In this document: in pieces, positions 11,827 through 29,916 of the stretch
Numbering within the stretch: position 1 is the first letter of the stretch
How the letters are laid out: each line of letters starts with the position of its first letter
Assembly: GCA_013339895.1 (NCBI GenBank)
Contig: JABACO010000148.1
Span: forward strand, 1-64,000
Source of the DNA: Ephydatia muelleri
Taxonomy: Eukaryota; Porifera; Demospongiae; Spongillida; Spongillidae
DNA: 64,000 nt
Reading direction: 5' to 3'
Position numbers and translations under genes: made by a program
The notes under the pieces: generated by a model
The model's database searches: none
Seen by the model: the letters and a program-made list of their open reading frames with translations, nothing else
What the model was told of the DNA's origin: nothing

Positions 11827-14403
11827 TGCGCATTCCATACATGATTGGATTTTGATACAGATGCTTCACATCAAAGTAGAATGCAAGTACTGCAATCTCC
11901 ACGTTTATTCACGATGTCTTACATGTAGTGTAGTAGAAAAACATATTAAAGGTCCCATTTACTGTGATTGGATTTTGTCTTACAATAGGATTACATTTTT
12001 AACAGCTTTATCGCAACAGATATTTAGGATCGTTTCTGCGAAAAGGGACTTAACACATTTTTTTTAATTTCAATTTTTATTCTAGAAATCTGAAAAGTCC
12101 TCTACACATTATTTCTTACTCACTAACAATCGAAGTATCTGTCATGGAGATAAAAGGCGCAGAATTTTTAATCAGTCATGCATTTCAAACGCAAGCGTTA
12201 CATTTCTATTGCGCGTACAGGAAATATGCGCTAGGTCCCTTTTCGCGGAAACGATCTCATTTGAACTGTGTTTTCGTTTTGTGCGTTGCAACAATTGTTC
12301 AGTACCATCTTTGCATTCTTCACATAGAACCCACCCAAAGCTCTGCACCAATAGTTGGAGCCAACTCTTCCATATATTACATTATCAAGATAATGATACT
12401 CATCAGATTGCACCCAGGATCCCATTTTGAAGTGCTTATAATAGCAGCATTCTTTACGTTAGGGTCCGTTTCCATGCAATCATAAATGTGCTGGAATGTG
12501 CTTCATGTGCATGCATACATGTACATGTAGATGTCGAAATTGATACATTACATACATAAATACGTATGTATTCTATGTATTGAAACGTTCAAGGATAAAT
12601 ATGAATTAAACGTCGGTGTTTTAAGGAGATGATTTCATTATTTACTACTAATCTTAATAAAAATAATTCATGCTACATTGCCTAATAATTAAACAGCACT
12701 ATACACTGTTTTAGATTCATGTAATAATGTTTAATGACTGATGATATTTATCTTTATGGTTTCCTCTCTCTACAGATGCCCTGATAAAGACATTAGCAAC
12801 CCTTTTTTTCATTTCTACTCATAGCAACTGCATATCTATGTATTGGATTGCTTCTGCTTCGAGCTGTAATAAAGTAAGATAATGTACTTGTTGCTTTGCA
12901 ATTACATGTTCTGCAATGCACAAAATATGTTTAAAAAAAAAAGTTCTATCATTTTACAAATCACAATACTGAAATATATAGGTCCTTTGTACATCAAGTA
13001 ATGAATATGCACAAGGCAGTCAAAGTGTTGTTTCAAACAAAACGAATTCATAATAATTAATTCTTGGAATCCAGTATGCAATATGCATACTGAACTAAAT
13101 TTAGTCGTAATTTCATGCAATTATATATCATCCGAAGTCTGTCTTTGAGATTATTTGATAACGTATCAAGGTCACTCTGATCTGTTATTGTCATTCTGTA
13201 GCAATAATAAAACTTCACTATGAAACTATTTTTGTTGAGTAGCGATACTTGCTTCCTTTTACCGAAACAGTCAAGATGTTTTTTTAATTTCTGGCAAGTC
13301 CATCAATTTAACCCTCTTTAACGCTTATACTGATAGCGCTTTTGGAATGGAGTAGCTGGCTACATCTTTTCTGATCTCTGCCTATTTTCCGCCAACTGGA
13401 AAAGAGTTTACGAATTCATCCAAAATTATATCTTTACCTAAGTATTTTTCCATTCCCTTGCACAATTTCACCGCAATCATGCTGATTAAAAAAACTGCAT
13501 AATGATCATATATGTGTAACCTCCATGCACATTAAAAATTCTCATATGCATGAATACATATACGTGTAAGTGAACATAATGCATGGTTGCATTGCTTTTG
13601 TGATGAAATCAAAATGTCAATATGATTAACTGCGTGCATATCAACGGTCATATTACAAGATTCATCCGTTGAGAGTGTGGAATTTAATCGCTCATTAACA
13701 AATGTCGGAATGAGATATTATGATTCAGATCACGTGGCCACTCAGCAGCACACCAACATGAGCAGAGACATGTCTTCTGGAACCGAGGATGAAGCAAATG
13801 CGATTGATTGTACTACTTTCGACAAAGAGCATTGCTCCGACTACAAAGATACTGCAAACGAGAGTTTAACTACATTACCGACCAGTTCTTTTGTAAACTG
13901 TGTTTCCGGTTACGTAGGAAGTACTGATATTGGAAACACTGTTTTCCTGGCGAGGGGTCATTTGAATAAAGACCCTGCAGATTCACATTTTTCTACAATT
14001 CTAGAATCCCACCTGCCAAGCAGCGCCTTATCAATGGTCATATTACAAGGCTCTTCGGCCACTGAGAGCGGGGAAGTTTGCAACTCATTAAATAATGACG
14101 AAATCACATCGCACTGTGATTCAGATCACTTGACCACCTATATTGTCGACATGAGCAGAGCGACATTCACCGCCGGATCCGAGGACGAAGTAAACATGCT
14201 TGACTTTACTAATTTCGGCAAAGGCCATTGTTCCGGCTACATAACAGATCCCAGCCATCAGCACTCCTCTGACCACACTGACGATTTCAAACAGCACTCC
14301 TCTGAGCACATCGATCACTGCGAACCGGACGAGGTTGATAATTTATTCACTGCGTATACCGACCACTTTAGATAAATTTGTGACCCACAATGAACAGAAT
14401 TCG

Positions 14404-15480
14404 TACTATGAAACCGTTCCACTAGGTCATCAGACTGAGGGTGGTAAGGAGTGATAGATGTGAAGCAGCTTTCAATCGCTTGGATGATGCTGGTCCGTAT
14501 GCAGTTGATCTGGTATACTGAGAGAACCAGCTAAACAAATTCCTGCATTAGCTTTGCCTGCCATTGATTGTTCAGGATGGCAAATGCCTCCATCCAACGT
14601 ACTTGCGAAATAGTCAGCTGCCACCTGGATGTAGGTATTCACACTCTGCATTAGTGGGAAGGATTCAACACCCATAACTAGCCTGCATGGTTAGTTCAGC
14701 AGTGGAGCTTGGTACATCTGCCTTACCTTAGGTTCTTCCTTATAGCACATTTCAGGGAGAGTCCTGCACCACAACTTATTGTTGCTGCCATACCCAGACC
14801 AATAATAGCACTCCTTATTTAACTGACTTCAGTTTTTGCTCCCTCCTAAAGGCATATTGGGTAGATGGTATAAACAGACATGTTCTCAACGTAAGATGCT
14901 CAGAAGTCGTGTATTCCCTTTTCCATCTATATGCTGCCACTGCTGCATTTAGTCATTTAGGACCCTGTGATCCATCAGTTCCACTAACTCATGGCAGCCA
15001 CCCCTGGAGAACTTGGGACCTAGTTGTGAACTTCCAGGCATTATACTGCACAGTGGCCCAATCATCTCATCCACTCCTAGAGTTTCTGTACTGATCTTTC
15101 ACATACCACTGAGGCTGTAGCAAAAGTGGCATCATTTTCCAGCTGAGAATTGGGCTTTTGGTACTTCCATGGCCCTTCCCCACCACGGTGGATAACTTCC
15201 GTGTTGAATCCTTGCAACCTGGTCTTCAGGTTCCTTAAGGTTGTACAGTTGTAGAGAACTGTGATCTGTCTTAAGGACAAAATCCCTTGCCAGAAGGTGT
15301 GATCCAAATTGTTTCACAAATAGTAACAAACTTTGGTTTCTTGTAACTGAATGTTTCCGTTCAGCCTTATTGATAACTCTGCTAGTATGCATGCATTTCC
15401 GCAACTCCTGCATAGTATTACCCACTTTACCTGTGAAAGCACAGCACCAATTCCAGATTCACTCATGCTGTGCCAAGGAT
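14404..15480 (-). pseudogene. Ty3/gypsy RNase H-integrase remnant (block B1)
   Basis: Minus-strand pol remnant. RNase H text is seen at 15132-15425 (VINKAERKHSVTRN, then LLARDFVLKTDHSSLQ), matching the gypsy pattern of SKAER...TR...LLGR.F.L.TDH.SL. Integrase core text follows at about 14410-14640. Frames are broken in many places and no LTR is seen. Homologous to B2 (60678-61480), which has lost the RNase H part and begins abruptly at a GTACTATGAAACCG word shared by both copies. Confidence 0.7.
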
Positions 15481-15825
15481 CAGATAGCACTAATGTCAGG
15501 AAGAATGAGTATTAGTACAACCAAAAAATGTGCTACAATCAATAATATTAGTTAGATACTTACTAACTTCCAGTAGTAATTATGACGGCCGGTTTCAAAT
15601 CACTATAGAAGGACTATAATATAGCTTAGCAGAGTTTGAAAGTTCACTACAACAGTGTATACTCATAGCGTTATACTATGCGAGTATACAAAAATAAAGC
15701 ACATGGGTCTTATTTGAACCTGAGCGAATATGAAAAGTTAGAACTATTCTGAAATAAAGTGTCCAATTTTTGAGTAACTGGATGTGAAATGACCCCCATC
15801 ACGGCTTAATGTACAATGCTAAATG

Positions 15826-16993
15826 GGACAGTTTCCGCGAAAATTGCCCCACGGTTAAAATGTTATAAAAATGCATCGCGTTTGAATCACTATAACTTCC
15901 CAACGAATAAGGCTATCGACTTCCTATTTTCAACACTTCATACTACACCATTTCACTATGAAGTGTTGAAAATAGGAAGTCGATAGCGTTATCCGTTGGG
16001 AAGTTATAGCGAATCAAACGCGATGCATTTTTATAACATTTTAACCGTGGGGCAATTTTCGCAGAAACTGTCCCAACTGGTTATAGTGACTGGAATAACT
16101 GGTTACAATACAATGTAGTATGAAGTGTTGAAAATAGGAAGTCGATAGCGTTATCCGTTGGGAAGTTATAGCGAATCAAACGCGATGCATTTTTATAACA
16201 TTTTAACCGTGGGGCAATTTTCGCAGAAACTGTCCCAACTGTGTAGTATGAAGTGTTGAAAATAGGAAGTCGATAGCGTTATCCGTTGGGAAGTTATAGC
16301 GAATCAAACGCGATGCATTTTTTAACATTTTAACCGTGGGGCAATTGTCGCAGAAACTGTCCCAACTGGTTATAGTGACTGGAATAACTGGTTACAATGA
16401 CTGGAATAACTGTAGTATGTAGTGTTGAAAATAGGAAGTCGATAGCGTTATCCCTTGGGAAGTTATAGCGAATCAAACGCGATGCATTTTTATAACATTT
16501 TAACCGTGGGGCAATTTTCGCAGAAACTGTCCCAACTGGTTATAGTGACTGGAATAACTGGTTACAATACAATGTAGTATGAAGTGTTGAAAATAGGAAG
16601 TCGATAGCGTTATCCGTTGGGAAGTTATAGCGAATCAAACGCGATGCATTTTTATAACATTTTAACCGTGGGGCAATTTTCGCAGAAACTGTCCCAACTG
16701 TGTAGTATGAAGTGTTGAAAATAGGAAGTCGATAGCGTTATCCGTTGGGAAGTTATAGCGAATCAAACGCGATGCATTTTTTTAACATTTTAACCGTGGG
16801 GCAATTGTCGCAGAAACTGTCCCAACTGGTTATAGTGACTGGAATAACTGGTTACAATGACTGGAATAACTGTAGTATGTAGTGTTGAAAATAGGAAGTC
16901 GATAGCGTTATCCCTTGGGAAGTTATAGCGATTCAAACGCGATGCATTTTTATAACATTTTAACCGTGGGGCAATTTTCGCGGAAACTGTCCC
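15826..16993. repeat. Higher-order tandem array of a palindromic TIR element
   Basis: Starts with a complete palindrome (15826-16074; ends GGGACAGTTTCCGCGAAAAT and complement). Six half-elements follow, all in one orientation, each ending AAACTGTCCC. They form two copies of a roughly 457-bp higher-order unit made of about 160 + 127 + 170 bp subunits (16075-16530 and 16531-16993). Linkers (ggttatagtgactggaataa) are the reverse complement of the minisatellite that follows. B2 has none of this, so the array arose after the B duplication or was lost there. Confidence 0.85.
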
Positions 16994-17170
16994 AGTTATT
17001 CCAGTCATTATAACCAGTTATTCCAGTCATTATAACCAGTTATTCCAGTCATTATAACCAGTTATTCCAGTCATTATAACCAGTTATTCCAGTCATTATG
17101 ACCAGTTATTCCAGTCATTATGACCAGTTATTCCAGTCGTTATTCCAGTCATTATAACTAGTTATTCCAA
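16994..17170. repeat. 22-bp minisatellite
   Basis: Tandem units of CAGTTATTCCAGTCATTATA plus AC, about seven to eight copies. The counterpart is 61617-61810. Confidence 0.92.
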
Positions 17171-17654
17171 ACATTCCTAACAGCGTTCCCCTTCCGACTA
17201 GCTAGGTGTGATAGCCTTGTGACCTAGTTTGCAGTAGTTCAGAAGCAAGCCAGTCATCTGTTCCCTGACTAGACATGGGAGGAGTAACCTCCTCTCCGAT
17301 GAATCTAACTCAGGCCTGTCAGATTGAATATTGAATCCCTGTGCCTGAAATCCTGCCTATGAGCCTGTATTTGGCTTTAAACCATGGTTGTATGAATGGA
17401 CTTAGCTTACGTACAAATTGAAGCCAAAAGAATGTTTGTGAGCTTTTTGTTTGTTTTTTGTTCATACTTAAAAGCAGCTAATTCAAATTGGCACTGGGAA
17501 GAAAGAGGAGGGGGGAGGTAGTGTGGTAGGGGGACTAGCACTACCTGAATCTGGTAAACTGAAATCTGCTGGATTATGATACTAACTAACCAAATGGGCT
17601 AAAATATGTTTAGCTGATATACCGGCACCATGCTGGAAATATAAAATTAGTTAA

Positions 17655-18590
17655 TCTTTAATCTGCGTGAAACGATCCTGAATTCAGGATCGGTAAAATC
17701 CTGAATTCAGGATAGTGAGTTCTTCCGTTTATAACAACCATTGCTGCGAAAATTAAAATCATTAAAACATAGAAGCTGTTTGTTTCAACAATGGTGCACA
17801 CATTCTATAGCATGGAATAATTTTTATCATCTAGAAAGCTGCCCAAACTTCAAGGATGCATAAGCACGTTGCGTTGCTCTCGCTTACATAAATTAAATGA
17901 TTAGTAATTTATAGTTTGGAATGCTTACAAAGAGCATTGAACATATCAATCTTACTCCTTTTCACTACTTATTGGTGGTAGCACCTCCAGACTCTTGTTA
18001 GAAGTTGTATTTTTATCAAACTTGTACTCAAAATAATAGAAAAGTGTAATTTATTATCACTGTCCGAGCATCCGCCCCTTCTTTTTATGTCCCAACAGTA
18101 CTGGTGACAGCATTTCTACCAATGCCAGGCATTTCTGCATTGCTCTCAACGACAGAAATGCTGTTTTATTGTTATTTTGCAGAGGCTAACCATCGTACCA
18201 CCCGCTCTGACTCGCTTCGCTTAGTCCGTCTTGAGTTCATTCGATGCTCGTATCTCCTGTGTCCCATACTCTTGAATTTGCTTTTTTGGCTCTCCTTACA
18301 GATCTTTGTAACAGTTTCTATCTTGAAAGTAAGCTTCCTGCTCTTTCCTCAACTTTATACCTGACTTTGATGGTATTTGCGAACGAAAAAGGAAACTAAG
18401 CCTAAACATAGTTTTTTTTCTAAATTTGAACGACTAAACTGGATAGCGCTGTTTAGAAGAAAGCCTACAGAAGCTAAATAGCAAAAAAAAAATCATCAAT
18501 ACCGTTCGAATTGATGTTGATACGAGCGGCGTAAAGTCATCCTTAATTCAGGATTTCCATCCTGAATTAAGGATGAAAATAGATTAAAGG
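17655..18590. mobile_element. Candidate TTAA-flanked inverted-repeat element
   Basis: TTAA lies at 17651-17654 and 18591-18594. Inside are imperfect inverted ends TCTTTAATCTGCG and CCTTTAATCTATT, each followed by nested ATCCTGAATTCAGGAT-type palindromes within about 60 bp of the end. The total is 936 bp. TTAA duplications are characteristic of piggyBac and Kolobok transposons. A plus-strand open frame at 18104-18364 is hydrophobic, not recognisable as a transposase and may be chance. It sits in a stretch present only in B1. Confidence 0.55.
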
Positions 18591-18594
18591 TTAA

Positions 18595-19720
18595 GGTAAA
18601 GTTAAGGCTGCAACTAGGCCATAGCTTTACACAGGAAAGTCTACTATATACCACAATAACACTCCATGTATGTGAATTTCACCCTTTTATCTGTGTAGAA
18701 ACATATGTGACTAATATTCAATTCATAATATAACCTTGGCCTGATCTGAATTCCTATTTGTCATCTGCATACATAATTTTCTTTTCGTGCTAAAATATTT
18801 GCTTCCCACATTTTTAACTTTGCCTACAATATTTATCTTTAGTGCTATTATTTTTTTCTTTGAAATTCACTTTATTGCAATACCTGAATTAGAAATTAAG
18901 CTTGCTGCTTTGTATAAGAAATGGCGGTTACTAGTACCATATAACCCATTGTAATGTTAGGACCCATGATGTGCTGCCATACTCACAACCTTTGCTTTCA
19001 AGATCACTATTTGTCTGATACTACGAATAACAAGTGTTCATTTACCGGTATATACCTTCAATGCTCATGTCCCTAGCCTGATTAGACTCTGTGTACCCTT
19101 CCATTGCCTGTCTAATATCACTTATGACATACATACACAATTCATCCTTATGATCTAAGCTACTAGCAACATGTTTGCCAACATAATGCTATGCATCACT
19201 TACACAAGACTTTAACTTGACTCCTGTTATCACCATGAGCTCTGCCAGCAATTTCCCTTTTGTTAGCGATGCAACTACTTGAGGTGCTCCTCACAAAACT
19301 TTATAGCGGCTTGTTCAAGTGAGTAACGTATTCATAGATGAATAGAATGGTACTTTGAAATATGTTAATGTATGGTTCTAGAAATACGATTGTTGTATAA
19401 ATACAAATAAGCCATTTTTTGAGTGTCTCATATAGTGGGTGGAGGTGAGGGGGAGTTGGGATTCTACAGTACACAAATCACTTCATTGTTTAGTGCCATA
19501 AATAATTCTGTTTCTTGGGGGCGACTTCAACTTATTTGGACAAGGACTGCTAGGGCACAGTGACATGTGGATCGTTAGTGGGTGTTCTATTCAGTCTAAA
19601 AAATAGTACATTAGTGTCAAGTAATGAATAACTTTATAATGAAATGTAGCGTGTTTAGTTTTTCAAACATAGGAGACTTATGCATACGTGTATGTACTTG
19701 CCACTTGCCATGTGTAGGCA
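18595..19720. other. AT-rich stretch without recognisable gene
   Basis: Only short reading frames, no repeat family or conserved exon recognised. It links the B1 block and TTAA element to the 20-bp minisatellite of block C1. Confidence 0.6.
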
Positions 19721-19986
19721 ACTCAAGATGATCCTAATCAGGTCAAGATGATCCTGATCAGGTCAAGATGATCCTAATCAGATCAAGATGATTCTAATCA
19801 GATCAAGATGATTCTAATCAGATCAAGATGATCCTAATCAGGTCTAGATGATCCTAATCAGATCAAGATGATTCTAATCAGATCAAGATGATTCTAATCA
19901 GGTCAAGATGATTCTGATCAGGTCAAGATGATTCTAATCAGGTCAAGATTAACCTAATCAGGTCAAGATGATTATAATCAGGTCAA
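19721..19986. repeat. 20-bp minisatellite GATCAAGATGATTCTAATCA
   Basis: About thirteen imperfect 20-bp units with variants GGTCAAGATGATCCTAATCA. The inverted counterpart begins at 63722 and runs off the window. Confidence 0.93.
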
Positions 19987-20129
19987 GACTTGGTCCACAT
20001 GATAACATAGGGACATGTGTAGGACCTTGCACTGCACTTCTACATGAGCTACAACCAGTGTTGTCACCTTGAGACAGATGTTAAAGGAGGCCAGAGCAAA
20101 ACCATGCATAAGCCAGTGGAGAAGAACAA

Positions 20130-20278
20130 ACACACACACACACATAGACACAGTCACTGACACACACACACAGTCACTGACACACACACACAGTCACTGA
20201 CACACACACACAGTCACTGACACACACACAGTCACTGACACACACACAGAGTCACTGACACACACACAGTCACTGAAA
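20130..20278. repeat. CACACA-GTCACTGA minisatellite
   Basis: Composite CA microsatellite regularly interrupted by CAGTCACTGA. The inverted counterpart, 63262-63585, is about twice as long. Confidence 0.92.
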
Positions 20279-20461
20279 CACTGTACACCATCCGTTATGG
20301 TGGGAGGTGTTACTAACAAATGATACAGACATGCTGCCGGTTGAGGCTTGCGCCACCATGAATTAAAACATCTTCCAATGTTAGTACACATTGAGCCACA
20401 ATCACAGGTCATCCCATTTTCTTTTCAGTCTAGCACAAAGCAATCTATCCTTTCCTATTCA

Positions 20462-20632
20462 CGTCCTTTAACCCCTCCCCTCCTCCCATCACCTCCTTTA
20501 ACCCCTCCCCTCCTCCCATCACCTCCCCTACCCCTCCCCTCCTCCCATCACCTCCCTACCCCTCCCCTCCTCCCATCACCTCCCCTACCCCTCCCCTCCT
20601 CCCATCACCTCCCCTACCCCTCCCTCTGTTCA
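20462..20632. repeat. Pyrimidine-rich minisatellite
   Basis: Units near CCCCTCCCCTCCTCCCATCA with CCTCCTTTAA or CCTCCCTA linkers. The inverted, shorter counterpart is 62995-63085. Confidence 0.9.
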
Positions 20633-20647
20633 TCACTTGGTGCTTAC

Positions 20648-29146
<8,499 letters not shown>

Positions 29147-29916
29147 GTGCGACCCTTGCCCACTGTGATGTAAGGCCCAACTACAACACACACACTAATA
29201 GCTCGCGCACCTATCATCAGTGCTCGTGTCCAGACCGCTCACTGACCACACGACAGGGGAAATTCCTACCCATTGCCTCGTCCGCCAAAATGGGAAAAGT
29301 TTTGGAATCGAGGGATTTGACTACAACGTCGGACCTTCGGCAAAAATCATAAATCCCTTAGATTTTTTTCGCACAGTTCTGTGTTATAGGCGACGGAGCC
29401 TCTTAGAGCCTTAGGAAGCAATTAGCCCAAGGTTCCAAGCCCCCGAAATAAGACGGTCGTGAATAAAATGAATTATAGAGTAATAACCGTACAACTGATG
29501 TGCCTACGTATATGGTGTGGGGGAGGAGGAGGAGGAGGAGAGGAGAAGGATTACTCCAATGACGACAATGAGTAGGTCTGCCATGATAGTCTTACTACAA
29601 TGAAGTTCCAATGTCCACTTATAGTTTGGTCTATAGGATTGTGTATTGCTGACGAGAGGTCCCGTCTCCATGGCAGCCGATGACATCATGATGTTTGGTA
29701 TGTCAACTCATTCCCTCATTCCTAGGAACACATGAGCCTGACGATTGATAGAAACCTTGCATGTACTGTCGTTAATTGCAAGCGACCATATGTGCATGCT
29801 ACCGGAAAGATATAATTTTTATTCTTTAAATATAAACAACGCATTGTAGGCTTATGGCATAGCGCATACCACGACGTTTTCGATCAGTTTTCCGGTGTAA
29901 ATACTCGTTACGACCA
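29147..29916. promoter_or_regulatory. Head-to-head intergenic region (WAPL-like / receptor)
   Basis: The 770 bp between the WAPL-like ATG (29146, minus) and the receptor ATG (29917, plus) probably holds both promoters. CCGCCAAAA at 29282-29290 (TTTTGGCGG on the minus strand) resembles an E2F site, which would suit a cohesin regulator. The same word is at 2854-2862 in A1, where a hAT-like insertion then separates it from the receptor. A GGAGGAGGAGGAG tract lies near 29525. Inference only; no TATA box is obvious. Confidence 0.4.

Larger units (their letters stand above)
4241..14375 (+). pseudogene. Ig/FN3 receptor, degenerate copy
   Basis: Copy of the receptor at 29917-48880. Recognisable exons: signal peptide 4241-4328; 7594-7730; 7997-8135; Ig-like 8202-8483; FN3 9031-9338; FN3 10665-11025; membrane exon from 12776; tail about 13650-14375. 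Splice sites are kept, but the exon at 9031 is 2 bp longer than in A2 (two single-base insertions near 9290 and 9320), the exon at 10665 has a 4-bp insertion near 10790, and the membrane exon has one extra T in its T run near 12803. The first part of the tail exon with its splice acceptor (A2 about 47690-48127) is deleted. The stop comes a few codons early and no AATAAA follows, since homology ends at 14394. The early exons 1-4 still read open, so a truncated protein cannot be excluded. Confidence 0.8.
1..14394. repeat. Segmental duplication copy A1
   Basis: Near-identical to about 26367-48885 in the same orientation. Position 1 aligns with about 26367, so the window opens inside the copy. 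It contains the first two exons of the WAPL-like gene (minus) and the receptor gene (plus). Relative to A2 it lacks the Ty3 element and a block of about 3.7 kb, and has its own hAT-like insertion at 2895-3717. Homology stops just after the receptor stop codon at about 14394, before the poly(A) signal kept in A2. Confidence 0.93.
14404..17520. repeat. Segmental duplication block B1
   Basis: Same-orientation homology with 60678-62160. B1 has extra RNase H sequence (15176-15764) and the palindromic array 15826-16993. B2 instead has about 70 bp of different sequence at that place. Both then share a CAGTTATTCCAGTCATTATAAC minisatellite and about 350 bp of unique flank. Confidence 0.85.
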
